A model generated the notes under the pieces. That model was not told the origin of the DNA. It ran no database searches and saw only the letters and a list, made by a program, of their open reading frames with translations. The position numbers and the translations under genes are program-made. DNA of 64,000 nt from JACMJL01 sp963791805 (GTDB lineage: Bacteria > Bacillota > Clostridia > Clostridiales > Clostridiaceae), in contig CAWBTU010000004.1 of NCBI GenBank assembly GCA_963791805.1, positions 620,001 through 684,000 of the forward strand, given 5' to 3'. Positions 18,567 to 27,714 of this stretch are shown piece after piece. Positions within the stretch are counted from its first letter, which is position 1; each line of letters opens with the position of its first letter.

Positions 18567-19862
18567 TTATGCTACAGTTTTACAATTGCTAACCAACATT
18601 TTAATAACTTTTTCATTAACTACATCTGATACTATATATTGTTTTTGAGCATCTAATAGTAACTGAGCCATTTTTTCAACTTCATCTTGACCATATTCTT
18701 TAGCATACTCAGTTGCTTTTTCTAAAAGTTCTTCTTCTGAAGCTTCTACTTTTTCAGCTTTTACAATTGCTTCAATTACTAATCTAGTTTTAACTCTTTT
18801 TTCAGCATTTTCTTTCATGAATTCTCTAACTTTTTCTTCTGTAGTATTTGTGTACTGATAATAAGATGCTAAGTCTAAATTCTGATATCTTAATCTTTGT
18901 TCTAGATCTTGTAACATTACATCTGTTTCATTAACTACCATAACTGCTGGAATAGTTAAGACTACATTATCACAAACTGCATCTATTACCTTATCTTCGA
19001 ATTCTCTTTCAGCTCTAAGATTATTAGCCTCAGTAATTTTATTTTTTATATCAGCTTTTAATTCCTCAAGAGTATCAAATTCTGAGACTTCTTTTGCAAA
19101 TTCATCATCCAATTCAGGAAGTTCTTTTACTTTGATTTCATTTACAGTAACTTCAAACATAGCAGCTTTGGAATTTAATTCTTCATTGCCATATTCTTCA
19201 GGGAAGTGAACATTTACTTCCTTTGATTCGCCTTTTTTTACACCAATAAGTTGTTCTTCAAAATTATCAATGAAAGAACCGGATCCTATTTCAAGAGAAA
19301 AATCTTTTCCTTCTCCACCTTCAAAAGGAGTTCCATCAATGAATCCTTTGAAATCAATTACTGCAATATCTCCATTTTCAACAGCTGCATTTTCATCTTT
19401 AACTTCGATTCTTGAGCCTTTTTCTTGCATTGATTTAATTTGTTTTTCTATATCTTCATCTAAAACAGGATATTCAACTTTAGCTACCTCAACACCCATG
19501 TATTCTCCAAGTACTACTTCTGGATTAACTGTTACTTTAGCTGTATAAACAAAATCTTTACCTTCACCAATTTCAATTATGTCGAGTTCAGGATAATCTA
19601 CAGGATGAATGTCATTTTCCTTTACAACATTTAAGTATGTATCCTCATAAACAAAATTTATAGCATCTTCGTAAAAAACTTCTACGCCATAGTTCCTTTT
19701 AATGATTGCCATAGGTGCTTTACCTTTTCTGAAACCAGGCACATCAAATCTCTTAACATTTTTTTTATAGGATTTCAATAAAGCCTCTTGAAATTTTTCT
19801 GCTTCAACAGTAATCTCCAACTGTACAATACTATTTTCTAGTTTTTCTATTTTTGCGTCCAT
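18567..19862 (-). CDS. tig: trigger factor
   Basis: A 431-residue ribosome-bound chaperone and prolyl isomerase. The N-terminal ribosome-binding domain contains the signature FDVPGFRKGKAP; a central FKBP-type PPIase domain (about 150-245) includes NGDIAVIDFKGF and FEGGEGKDFSLEIGSG; the C-terminal chaperone arms follow. It is first gene of the tig-clpP-clpX unit, an arrangement conserved in bacteria that links folding of new chains to Clp proteolysis. ATG start behind TAGGAGGAGAAAA. Confidence 0.97.
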   Translation of the reverse strand: MDAKIEKLENSIVQLEITVEAEKFQEALLKSYKKNVKRFDVPGFRKGKAPMAIIKRNYGVEVFYEDAINFVYEDTYLNVVKENDIHPVDYPELDIIEIGEGKDFVYTAKVTVNPEVVLGEYMGVEVAKVEYPVLDEDIEKQIKSMQEKGSRIEVKDENAAVENGDIAVIDFKGFIDGTPFEGGEGKDFSLEIGSGSFIDNFEEQLIGVKKGESKEVNVHFPEEYGNEELNSKAAMFEVTVNEIKVKELPELDDEFAKEVSEFDTLEELKADIKNKITEANNLRAEREFEDKVIDAVCDNVVLTIPAVMVVNETDVMLQDLEQRLRYQNLDLASYYQYTNTTEEKVREFMKENAEKRVKTRLVIEAIVKAEKVEASEEELLEKATEYAKEYGQDEVEKMAQLLLDAQKQYIVSDVVNEKVIKMLVSNCKTVA

Positions 19863-20014
19863 TATTTTTTTCTCCTCCTAAAATTACACGAATGCTTTTC
19901 AATTTATATATTATACCATACTTACTAAGTTTTTTTCAAACTATGATGATCAAATAATTTATTTTCTCACAAAAATTATGATATATTACTAATTGTACAA
20001 ATTATATGCAACTT

Positions 20015-20806
20015 TTACAATATGCCAGCCAAAAGTTTTTTTGAATTTGTTACTTCTTCTAACGAATTAAAATTTTCTCTATAAACTTCTATTATGGCAT
20101 TACCTTTATACCCAACACTATTTAAAGCTTTACTAATAGCTAAATAGTCAACCTTACCTTTACCAGGAAGCAAGCAAACATTCTCTTCATTTCTGTCGTT
20201 CACATGAAAGTTGACCAAATCTTTTCCCATTAATTTTATATATTCTACTGGTTCTATATTAGATTTATACGCTTGCTTAATATCAAAAGTATAATATAGT
20301 GGATATTGGCAACTTTCTTTTATCATGGATAAAAAATTTAGATTTGAGGACATACACCAAGATACATTCTCTTGAGCTAATTTTATTCCTTCTTCAGCAG
20401 CTATATATGTTAATTGATTATAAATTTCTATTATGAAATTCTTGTCTAAACTCTCATATTCTAAGTTTCTCATACCATGAAATGTATAAAACTCTGCGTC
20501 TAGTTGTTTACACGCTCTACAAACAGCTCTAAAATAGTAAAACATATCCTTTCTTCTTCTTTCGTACCTATCAAAAAGAAAAGGTTCAAAAATAGCACAA
20601 AACGCATGTACTGAATTAATTTTAAAATCATTTTCTAATTTTCGTTCATTTATTTTTTGCAAAAAATCATATTCATACTCACTTGGAGTATTTAAAAAAA
20701 TTTCCCCTGTATCAAATCCATATTTTTTCATTAAAGGGATGCAATTTTCAGTCTCTACTTCAGGATAAAAACACGCTGAAGACATTCCAATATTAATCTT
20801 CACCAC
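20015..20806 (-). CDS. sugar phosphate isomerase/epimerase-like TIM-barrel protein
   Basis: A 263-residue protein of the AP-endonuclease-2/xylose isomerase-like TIM-barrel fold. Family marks are the N-terminal IGMSSACFYPEVETE, the AQENVSWCM metal-ligand Glu, a YTFDIKQAYKS segment with a conserved Asp, VNFHVNDRNEENVCLLPG and a terminal AIIEVYRENF Glu. The substrate cannot be told. Two adjacent GTG codons (20806 and 20803) overlap the AGGGGGTG ribosome site; either may be the start. It follows the anchored protein gene upstream by 14 bases and is probably cotranscribed with it. Confidence 0.8.
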   Translation of the reverse strand: MVKINIGMSSACFYPEVETENCIPLMKKYGFDTGEIFLNTPSEYEYDFLQKINERKLENDFKINSVHAFCAIFEPFLFDRYERRRKDMFYYFRAVCRACKQLDAEFYTFHGMRNLEYESLDKNFIIEIYNQLTYIAAEEGIKLAQENVSWCMSSNLNFLSMIKESCQYPLYYTFDIKQAYKSNIEPVEYIKLMGKDLVNFHVNDRNEENVCLLPGKGKVDYLAISKALNSVGYKGNAIIEVYRENFNSLEEVTNSKKLLAGIL

Positions 20807-20820
20807 CCCCTAATCTTTAG

Positions 20821-21627
20821 CTATTCACTTACATTTCCATTTCCATTTAAATACTCAGTTTTACCATCAATTATAGTAGTTAATCCTTTTGGATTAACAT
20901 TTCCAAATTCAATGCTTTTCCCATTTAAATTTTCATATAAAACATGTGATTCTGGAGCCTTAACATTCACAATCCATATGTACTTCGTGTCATCACCATT
21001 AAACCACGGCCTTTGGCTAACGTATGCAATATTATCATTATCAATGAAGGTTGGAGTACTATCCCAAACATAGCTTGGATTGTTTTTCAAAATTTCTTCC
21101 TTAGTATACACTTGACCATTACTTGAAGTGTAATTTTGTTTTGTAATGTCTAACTTATTCCCATTAATATCTACATAGATAATATTTTGAGCAATTATAT
21201 CAAATATAACGACGCCATTTGAGCTAGGATTAATGCTATACTTATAGTTTGTATTATCAATATCACTATTTACATTTTTGATTTTTTTCTCTCCATTATT
21301 TTCTTCATATATTACCTTTACTTCTTTACCATCCCTTAGTGTTAGTGTATAATTTTTTTCTTCTGTTTTTGTTTCATCTTCTTCTGGAACCACTTTCCCT
21401 TTACTGTCTGATTTTTTTGACTTGTTATCATTATTTACAATTTTTTTATTATTAATACTGTCTTTAGATTTACTTAGGCCTCCAAAATTAAAATTTCCAT
21501 CAAATATAAAAATTTTATAACACGAACCTAATATCAAAATTAAAAGAAATGCTATGAAAAATCTCCTTCTCCTAATTTTCTTAATTTTAGCTCTATAATT
21601 TTTACTAAAAATACTCGGTTTAGCCAC
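20821..21627 (-). CDS. membrane-anchored protein of unknown function
   Basis: A 268-residue protein with a very basic N-terminus (AKIKKIRRRRFF), one transmembrane helix (about residues 23-43) and an Asn/Lys/Ser/Glu-rich linker, then a soluble domain of about 150 residues facing outside. The domain has aromatic-rich strands such as YVWDSTPTFIDNDNIAYVSQ and ends TTIIDGKTEYLNGNGNVSE. I do not recognise a named family. GTG start behind TAGGAGGGTAAGCT. It shares a transcript with the TIM-barrel gene downstream. Confidence 0.7.
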   Translation of the reverse strand: MAKPSIFSKNYRAKIKKIRRRRFFIAFLLILILGSCYKIFIFDGNFNFGGLSKSKDSINNKKIVNNDNKSKKSDSKGKVVPEEDETKTEEKNYTLTLRDGKEVKVIYEENNGEKKIKNVNSDIDNTNYKYSINPSSNGVVIFDIIAQNIIYVDINGNKLDITKQNYTSSNGQVYTKEEILKNNPSYVWDSTPTFIDNDNIAYVSQRPWFNGDDTKYIWIVNVKAPESHVLYENLNGKSIEFGNVNPKGLTTIIDGKTEYLNGNGNVSE

Positions 21628-21732
21628 AGCTTACCCTCCTAACATAAATATTCATTGTTATTATAACTCAAATTTATGTAAATTGTAAGAAATCTTTGTT
21701 AAATAAATGCTAAATATTTCAACTATTTTAAT

Positions 21733-21760
21733 AAACCCCCATTTGATCAAATGGGGGTTT
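21733..21760 (-). terminator. terminator of the pyr operon
   Basis: A perfect 28-base palindrome whose 14-bp arms begin AAACCCCCATTTGA, six bases beyond the pyrD stop. The ends are A/T-rich in both directions. Confidence 0.85.
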
Positions 21761-21766
21761 ATATAT

Positions 21767-22663
21767 TTATATTATACCTTTAATTTCATTTAAGTTTCTT
21801 ATATTTTCCTTTTTCATAAATTCTTCAATTCCATCAATTATTTCAATACAAATACTAGGATTAACAAAGTTAGCGGTTCCTATTTGTATGGCAGTTGCAC
21901 CCGCCATTATAAACTCTATAGCATCATTAGTTGTAAAGATTCCTCCCATACCAACAACCGGAACATTCACTACCTTCGATACTTCATACACCATTCTAAG
22001 GGCAATAGGCTTTATTGCAGCACCAGAAAGTCCTGCTGTAATGTTGTCAAATACTGGTTTTCTCTTGTTTATATCGATTGCCATTGCTTTAAAAGTATTA
22101 ACCAAAGAAATTGAATCAGCACCAGCTTCACAACACTTATATGCCATATCTACAATATCCTCTGCGTTAGGAGAAAGTTTGACTATCAAGGGCTTTTTAC
22201 ATATTTTTTTTACTTCTCCAACAATTTCACTAGCTACATCAGATTTTATTCCAAAAGCCATTCCACCACATTTTACATTGGGACAAGATATATTCAATTC
22301 AATCATATTTACATCTGTACTATTTAGCTTTTCTATTCCTTCAAGATAGTCTTCTATGGTTCCACCTCCAAGGTTTGCAATAATGTTTGTGTTCATTTTA
22401 AGCATACTTGGTAATTCATTTTTTATAAAGGCTTCTACTCCAGGGTTTTGAAGTCCAACGCTATTCATCATTCCTGCCCTTGTTTCAAAAACCCTAATTC
22501 CACTATTTCCATCTTTTTTATTCAGCGTTAATCCCTTTGTTGAAATTCCTCCAAGCCTTGAAACATCGTATATTTCCCCATACTCTTTGCCAAAACCGAA
22601 TGTACCAGATGCTGCAATTACTGGATTTTTAAATTTCACTCCACATATTTCTACATCAAGCAT
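21767..22663 (-). CDS. pyrD: dihydroorotate dehydrogenase B, catalytic subunit
   Basis: A 298-residue FMN-dependent TIM barrel (class 1B) that oxidises dihydroorotate to orotate in the cytosol, passing electrons through PyrK to NAD+. Marks: AASGTFGFGKEY near the N-terminus, the catalytic Cys in ELNISCPNVKCGG, KLSPNAEDI, and the FMN-phosphate region VVGMGGIFTTNDAIEF. It overlaps pyrK by 8 bases, which indicates translational coupling of the two subunits. It is the last gene of the pyr operon before the strong terminator. Confidence 0.96.
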   Translation of the reverse strand: MLDVEICGVKFKNPVIAASGTFGFGKEYGEIYDVSRLGGISTKGLTLNKKDGNSGIRVFETRAGMMNSVGLQNPGVEAFIKNELPSMLKMNTNIIANLGGGTIEDYLEGIEKLNSTDVNMIELNISCPNVKCGGMAFGIKSDVASEIVGEVKKICKKPLIVKLSPNAEDIVDMAYKCCEAGADSISLVNTFKAMAIDINKRKPVFDNITAGLSGAAIKPIALRMVYEVSKVVNVPVVGMGGIFTTNDAIEFIMAGATAIQIGTANFVNPSICIEIIDGIEEFMKKENIRNLNEIKGII

Positions 22664-23390
22664 CTAAAATCACTTCACTTCCTAAAAATACTGGACCGTC
22701 CTTACATGTTCTTTTATTTCCATCTATAGTTTTACATGTACATACTAAACAAGCACCTATTCCACAAGCCATATGTTTTTCCATAGATACATAGACAGTA
22801 ATATTTTTTTCTTTACACATCTTTAGCACTTTATTCATCATAACCTCAGGCCCACAGCATAGTACCACATCATAGTTTTCTGGTTTAAACAAGTCAGTTA
22901 CATATCCCTTATGTTCTTCACTGCCATCTTCTGTTGAAACCTTAATGTCATTTACGTATGGCTTCATTTCATCTAATAGAAAACTTTTATTTCTAAATCC
23001 GCAGTATAAATCAGTGGTGCAATCAACTAGCTTTTTAGCAACAAGTTGCATAGGAGCAATACCTATACCTCCAGTTATTATGCCAATTTTCCCTGATAAC
23101 TTTTCTACTGGAAAGGTATTTCCAAGAGGTCCCTGAAGATTAATCTCATCTCCAGCAACTAACTTGGCCAGGATTTTTGTACCCTTGCCAACTACTTGAT
23201 ATATAAAAGTTATTCCATTACTGTCCACATCTTCAATGCTTATAGGCCTTGAAAGTAACGGTTCTTCCTCCCAGGCTCTAAGCATATAAAATTGACCTGG
23301 TTTGCCTTCAAAGTTTCCACCAATTTTTAGTTTATATATTCCAGTGGATATTTCTTGGTTACTTAATACTTTTGCATCTGAGTAAATCAA
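22656..23390 (-). CDS. pyrK: dihydroorotate dehydrogenase B, electron transfer subunit
   Basis: A 244-residue FAD and 2Fe-2S protein of the ferredoxin reductase family that gives the PyrDK complex its NAD+ dependence. The FAD-binding PLLSRPIS motif, the GGIGIAPM nucleotide-binding loop and the C-terminal iron-sulfur ligands (C-G-I-G-A-C, C-T-C and K-R-T-C-K-D-G-P) are all present. The start is TTG behind AAAGGGGTGAAGC. Between pyrF and this gene lie about 660 bases of repeats, so a separate promoter or readthrough through hairpins is needed for expression. Confidence 0.95.
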   Translation of the reverse strand: MIYSDAKVLSNQEISTGIYKLKIGGNFEGKPGQFYMLRAWEEEPLLSRPISIEDVDSNGITFIYQVVGKGTKILAKLVAGDEINLQGPLGNTFPVEKLSGKIGIITGGIGIAPMQLVAKKLVDCTTDLYCGFRNKSFLLDEMKPYVNDIKVSTEDGSEEHKGYVTDLFKPENYDVVLCCGPEVMMNKVLKMCKEKNITVYVSMEKHMACGIGACLVCTCKTIDGNKRTCKDGPVFLGSEVILDA

Positions 23391-23404
23391 AGCTTCACCC
23401 CTTT

Positions 23405-23490
23405 GTTTTAATCTTGATTAGGAGCGGGACACCCCTCTCTTTTTAGAAAGTCTCTGGAGTTGAGGGGTATCCCGGGTTTTCTTAGGCAAT
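23405..23490 (+). repeat. palindromic repeat unit, copy 1
   Basis: Hairpin GGGACACCCCTC ... GAGGGGTATCCC (23426-23473) followed by GGGTTTTCTTAGGCAA. The loop holds TTTTTAGAAAG. Same family as the copies at 23545, 23941 and 34031. Confidence 0.8.
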
Positions 23491-23544
23491 TTATATTGAA
23501 TTGATATCGGAATTATAGTTGATACCCCTTCTATATAAATATAA

Positions 23545-23650
23545 AGGTATCTTAATCTTTCATTTTTGTCTTGGTTAGAAGTAGGACCCCCCTCCTTTTT
23601 AGAAAGCCTTTGTAGATGAGGGGTGTCCCGGGTTGTCTTAGGCAAATTTA
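23545..23650 (+). repeat. palindromic repeat unit, copy 2
   Basis: Leader GGTATCTTAATCTTTCATTT, then hairpin GGACCCCCCTCC ... GAGGGGTGTCCC (23584-23629) and a GGGTTGTCTTAGGCAAATTT tail. Closely similar to copies 1 and 3. Confidence 0.8.
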
Positions 23651-23696
23651 CATTCAATTGATATCCGGATTATTGTTGTTACCCTAATATATAAAA

Positions 23697-23922
23697 AATG
23701 TAGCTGTAAGTAACAACATGATATTTTATGTGAAGAGATTATTTGAGCGAGCCTTAGAAAGACTTTGCTGGGTAATTTGGAAATTGCGTTAAGTCCACGA
23801 AATGTTTGAGCGTAGCGAGTTTTGAGTGGATAGCAATTTTCAAATTAACCAGCTTAGTCTTTCTTGGTACAGTGAATTTTCTCAAACATAAAATATTATG
23901 TTGTTACTTACCTTCATACATT
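23697..23922. repeat. 226-bp long imperfect inverted repeat
   Basis: The two halves (about 105 bases each) pair over most of their length. Outer arms share TAAGTAACAACAT and ATATTTTATGT with their complements; middle arms share AAAGACT..GCTGG.TAATTT and AAATTGC. The centre is TTTGAGCGTAGCGAG. No open frame lies inside. It sits between palindromic repeat copies 2 and 3 in the pyrF-pyrK gap. It could be a non-autonomous element (MITE-like) or a large structured RNA. Confidence 0.8.
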
Positions 23923-23940
23923 ATATATTATGGTTCTAAA

Positions 23941-24035
23941 TCTTTCATTTTTCTCTGATTATGCGCAGGACACCCCTCTCTCTTTAGAAAGCCTCTGGAG
24001 TTGAGGGGTGTCCCGGGTTATCTTGTGCAAATTTG
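23941..24035 (+). repeat. palindromic repeat unit, copy 3
   Basis: TCTTTCATTTTTCTCTGATT leader, hairpin GGACACCCCTC ... GAGGGGTGTCC (23968-24012) and GGGTTATCTTGTGCAAATTT tail, ending 17 bases before the pyrF stop region. The remaining bases of the 23391-24051 gap hold no gene. Confidence 0.8.
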
Positions 24036-24051
24036 TTTCAAGGGTATAAAT

Positions 24052-24915
24052 CTACTTTACATACTTCAAGATATCTTCCTTCATCTTAATGGTTTCTTTT
24101 CTTGCACATTCTGCAAATTTTCCAGCACCATTCTCTTCTTTTCTATAGGCTAGTAGAATACCTCTTGAAGAATTTACAATTCCACCATTTCCATCTTTAA
24201 GATATAGCGCAACATCTTCAGCTTTCCCACCTTGAGCTCCATAGCCTGGTATTAAGAAGAACATACTGGATAAATTCTTTCTTAATTCAATTCCCTCTTC
24301 GGCGTGAGTACAACCCATTACTCCACCAACAGAGCTATATCCACAATTACCTAAAAACTTTTCCCCAAGATCTAATACTTTTTTGCCAACAGTAGAATAT
24401 ATTTTTTCACCATTCTCATCATTTATATATTGAATGTCTTTAGCACCTTCATTTGAAGTTCTAACTAAAACGAATACGCCCTTTTCCTTTTTTTCAATAT
24501 AGGGTAAGTAAGGTTCTAAGCTATCTAATCCCATGTAGGGACTTAAGGTAATAAAATCACTTTCAAAGTCACCCTCAAAATGTGCTCTAGCATACATTTG
24601 TGCTGTATTTGCAATATCTCCTCTTTTAATATCTGCAATAGCAAGTGAACCTACAGATTTAATGTATTTCAGGGTTTTCTTATATGCATTCAACCCTTGT
24701 AATCCAAAGGCTTCGTAATACGCAATTTGAACTTTATAGCAAGCTACACAATCCATAGTTGCATCAATTATACTCTTATTAAATTGGAACAAAGCATCTT
24801 CAATACTTTCATGTGTTGCCAAAAACTCCTGTGGAATATAATTTAAATCAGTATCAAGTCCTAAACATACATGTCCGTTTTTCTTTACATTCTCATAAAG
24901 CTTATCAATTATCAT
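24052..24915 (-). CDS. pyrF: orotidine 5'-phosphate decarboxylase (type 2)
   Basis: A 287-residue TIM barrel that converts OMP to UMP, the last step of the pathway. It is the longer type-2 form common in Clostridia. Marks: CLGLDTDLNYIP at the N-terminus, the catalytic Lys in ADIKRGDIANTA, and the phosphate-binding region GYGAQGGKAEDV with NSSRGILLAY at the C-terminus. ATG start behind a weak AGGGGGATT site. It is followed by the repeat-filled gap before pyrK. Confidence 0.96.
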   Translation of the reverse strand: MIIDKLYENVKKNGHVCLGLDTDLNYIPQEFLATHESIEDALFQFNKSIIDATMDCVACYKVQIAYYEAFGLQGLNAYKKTLKYIKSVGSLAIADIKRGDIANTAQMYARAHFEGDFESDFITLSPYMGLDSLEPYLPYIEKKEKGVFVLVRTSNEGAKDIQYINDENGEKIYSTVGKKVLDLGEKFLGNCGYSSVGGVMGCTHAEEGIELRKNLSSMFFLIPGYGAQGGKAEDVALYLKDGNGGIVNSSRGILLAYRKEENGAGKFAECARKETIKMKEDILKYVK

Positions 24916-24999
24916 ATAAAAATCCCCCTAAAAGTTAATTACTATAAAAAATTACAAAGTAAATTTCTTAATTTCAGATTTATAAAACTCTAATTATAT

Positions 25000-26241
25000 T
25001 TAAGCGCTTATCCACCAATTTTTCAATATAATTTTGCCTTCGTTTAAACTCCAAGCGCCATTATCATAAACCACGTGTCCGCCTTTTACTGTTGTAACTA
25101 CTTCACCACTAAATTCCATAAAATCAAAGGGGGTATTTTTACCTTTTGAGGCAAAATCCTCAGCAAAGATTTTATGTTTTGCTTCAAGATCTACAAGCAC
25201 TATATCACCATCATAGCCTTCACTTATAAGTCCTTTGTTAAACCCCATTAGTTTAGCAGGATTTCTTGACATTAGCTCAGATAACTTATTCAAGGTGATA
25301 TGACCATTTTTAACAAGTGTTGTATAACAAACTGAAAATGAGGTTTCTATTCCAGATATCCCAGGAGCACCTTTTTCTTTATCTTCCTTTGAATGTGGTG
25401 CGTGATCAGTACCTATTGTATCAACAAAGCCATCTTTAATAGCCTTTATTATAAAATTAATGTCTTCTTCATTTCTAAGTGGTGGATTAACTTTGTAATT
25501 TTGTTCTTTTGTAAGAGCAATATGGTGAGGCATTATTTCACAAGTAACTGCATGATTTTCTTTCTTTGCATCAATTATATATCCCATAGCTTCTTTTGTG
25601 CTAACATGTGCAATATGAATTGGACACTCCGTAGCCTTAGCTAATTCTATATTTCTCCAACTCATTAAATTTTCTGAAAGTCTTGAATCTTCTTTAGCGA
25701 TTTCTTTATCTTCACAATGTACCATAATAGTTAATCCAAGCTGTTTAGTTTTAACCATTGCTGCTAACATTATTTTACTATCATCCACGTCATTGCCATC
25801 TTCCGTGATAATTCTCACGGGATTTTTTATATCTTCAAGATGACTAATATCATTTCCACTAAAATTCCTTGTTATTGAAACCGTTTGATGAACATCAACT
25901 AACCCTAATTTCTTGGATTTTTTTATAATATCGTTGACTATCTCCATGGAACTACAAACAGGTTTTGTATTCGGCATTAAATTTACTGCGGTGTATCCAC
26001 CTTTAACTGCCGCCATACCGCCTGTCATCAAGTTTTCTTTATATGTAAATCCTGGTTCCCTAAAATGAGTATGAGTATCAACAAATGCAGGCATTAGAGT
26101 AAAACCTTTTGCATCAATAACATGGCAGTCTTTTTTAAGATTTGAACCTATCTCTTTTATAATTCCATCTCTTATATAAACATCTCCGTATATATTCTTC
26201 TCAGAATCAACAATTTTTGCACCAGTTATTAACAGCTCCAT
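25000..26241 (-). CDS. pyrC: dihydroorotase
   Basis: A 413-residue zinc amidohydrolase that cyclises carbamoyl-aspartate to dihydroorotate. Marks of the class I enzyme: zinc ligands and signature VDTHTHFREPGFTYKEN, a metal-ligand His in IMVHCEDKEIA, HIAHVSTKEAM, and the catalytic Asp in GTDHAPHSKEDKEKG. ATG behind TAGGGAGGTAATAAA. It is four bases from the pyrI stop, so tightly coupled. An 84-base gap separates it from pyrF. Confidence 0.96.
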   Translation of the reverse strand: MELLITGAKIVDSEKNIYGDVYIRDGIIKEIGSNLKKDCHVIDAKGFTLMPAFVDTHTHFREPGFTYKENLMTGGMAAVKGGYTAVNLMPNTKPVCSSMEIVNDIIKKSKKLGLVDVHQTVSITRNFSGNDISHLEDIKNPVRIITEDGNDVDDSKIMLAAMVKTKQLGLTIMVHCEDKEIAKEDSRLSENLMSWRNIELAKATECPIHIAHVSTKEAMGYIIDAKKENHAVTCEIMPHHIALTKEQNYKVNPPLRNEEDINFIIKAIKDGFVDTIGTDHAPHSKEDKEKGAPGISGIETSFSVCYTTLVKNGHITLNKLSELMSRNPAKLMGFNKGLISEGYDGDIVLVDLEAKHKIFAEDFASKGKNTPFDFMEFSGEVVTTVKGGHVVYDNGAWSLNEGKIILKNWWISA

Positions 26242-26245
26242 TTTA

Positions 26246-26674
26246 TTACCTCCCTAAAGTGTTTACTTCATCACAATATTCGCATTTATATTCACCAGTT
26301 GTTGCGTTTATTAAATGAAAAATATGATCAACATTTTGTTCTACAGAGGTTATACATCTAGGATTTTTACATTTTATAACATTTTCTACCTTCTGTGGCA
26401 TCTCTAGTTTAATTTTTCTTTTTCTCTCTTCTTTTTCAATAATATCTATAGTTATATTTGGATCAATTAATCCTAAAACTGTATAATCTATATCTAGAAT
26501 ATTCTCTATCTTAATAATATCTTTTTTACCTAGCTTTTTACTATCTACGTTCATTATTAATGCTACTGAAAAATCTACTTTATCCAGTCCCATGTAATTA
26601 AATATCTTTATTCCGCAACCTGCTCTAATATGGTCAATTACTATACCATCCTTTATGCTGTTTATTGTCAACAT
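26246..26674 (-). CDS. pyrI: aspartate carbamoyltransferase regulatory subunit
   Basis: A 142-residue subunit that binds nucleotides (ATP/CTP) and holds the PyrB trimers together in the allosteric dodecamer. The N-terminal nucleotide domain starts with INSIKDGIVIDHIRAG; the C-terminal zinc domain has four Cys (CKNPRC and CEYC). Only one base separates it from pyrB. Its presence means the enzyme is of the allosteric type, in addition to the transcriptional PyrR-type control upstream. Confidence 0.96.
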   Translation of the reverse strand: MLTINSIKDGIVIDHIRAGCGIKIFNYMGLDKVDFSVALIMNVDSKKLGKKDIIKIENILDIDYTVLGLIDPNITIDIIEKEERKRKIKLEMPQKVENVIKCKNPRCITSVEQNVDHIFHLINATTGEYKCEYCDEVNTLGR

Positions 26675-26675
26675 A

Positions 26676-27599
26676 TTATTTCACCCCCAATAATTTTAAA
26701 ATCAAAGCCATTCTTACAAACATTCCGTATTTAGCTTGTTCAAAATATCTTCCTCTAGGATCATCATCAATTTCATAAGAAATTTCATTTACTCTTGGAA
26801 GTGGGTGGAGTACTATCATATCGCTTTTAGCTTTCTTCATTTTTTCTCCATCAAGTATGTAACTGTCTTTTAGTCTTATATAATCTTCTTCATTAAAGAA
26901 TCTCTCTCTTTGAACTCTTGTCATATATAGTATATCCAAAGTTTCCATAACTTCTTCAATTCTTTCAACTTCCACAAATTCTATATTGTTCTTTAGCAAA
27001 ACTTCATGCTTTATGTAATCTGGTATCGTTAGTTCATTTGGAGAAATTAATACGAATTTGTTACCTTCATATCTAGACATTGCTTTTATTAAAGAATGTA
27101 CAGTTCTTCCAAATTTCAAGTCACCACATACACCTATAGTATGATTCTTAAGGTCACCTTTTATTGTATTTATAGAAAGTAAATCTGTAAGTGTTTGTGT
27201 TGGATGATGATGGCCTCCATCACCTGCATTAACTACAGGGATTGAAGAGTACATTGATGCAACCTTTGGAGCACCTTCTTTAGGATGCCTCATTACAGCT
27301 ATATCTGCATAACATGCAACTGTCCTAATTGTATCTGCAACGCTTTCTCCTTTTGAAGCTGAGCTGGAATTAGGCTCAGAAAATCCAATTATCTGTCCTC
27401 CCAGTCTTAGCATTGCCGCTTCAAAACTAAATCTAGTTCTAGTACTTGGTTCGTAGAACAAAGTTGCTAGTAATTTACCATCGCAGGCATGAGAATATGC
27501 CTCAGGAGTTTTTATAATTTCACCCGCTAATTTAAATATTTCGTTCATTTCTTCTTTTGTAAAATCCATTGGGTCTATTAGATGTCTTCCTTTTAACAT
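26676..27599 (-). CDS. pyrB: aspartate carbamoyltransferase catalytic subunit
   Basis: A 307-residue catalytic chain that joins carbamoyl phosphate and aspartate. Carbamoyl-phosphate loop STRTRFSFE, the mobile-loop Lys in SSASKGESVADT, the GDGGHHHPTQ active-site segment and HPLPRVNEI are visible. A longer frame starts at 27629, but the ATG at 27599 has a perfect AGGAGGAATTTGTA before it and matches the usual MLKGRHLIDP start. It is first gene of the pyr operon, controlled by the attenuator upstream. Confidence 0.96.
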   Translation of the reverse strand: MLKGRHLIDPMDFTKEEMNEIFKLAGEIIKTPEAYSHACDGKLLATLFYEPSTRTRFSFEAAMLRLGGQIIGFSEPNSSSASKGESVADTIRTVACYADIAVMRHPKEGAPKVASMYSSIPVVNAGDGGHHHPTQTLTDLLSINTIKGDLKNHTIGVCGDLKFGRTVHSLIKAMSRYEGNKFVLISPNELTIPDYIKHEVLLKNNIEFVEVERIEEVMETLDILYMTRVQRERFFNEEDYIRLKDSYILDGEKMKKAKSDMIVLHPLPRVNEISYEIDDDPRGRYFEQAKYGMFVRMALILKLLGVK

Positions 27600-27655
27600 T
27601 ACAAATTCCTCCTCTTTAGCTGACTTCACTTTAAGATCCCTTATGCTTTAAAAGA

Positions 27656-27687
27656 TAAAAAAAAGCCTTCCTTTAATAAAGGAAGGC
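27656..27687 (-). terminator. pyr operon attenuator terminator
   Basis: Near-perfect hairpin GCCTTCCTTT/AAAGGAAGGC (27665-27687) followed on the minus strand by eight T, placed in the leader 57 bases before pyrB. It is a terminator before the first gene, hence an attenuator. Confidence 0.85.
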
Positions 27688-27714
27688 ATGGCAATACCAC
27701 TCAATGATTCTTAG

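Noticed and set aside
23418..23657. 79-residue open frame on the minus strand with TRDTPQLQRLSKK-type repeats
   Set aside because: It is the translation of two palindromic repeat units; both repeats of the peptide coincide with the DNA hairpins and there is no ribosome site.
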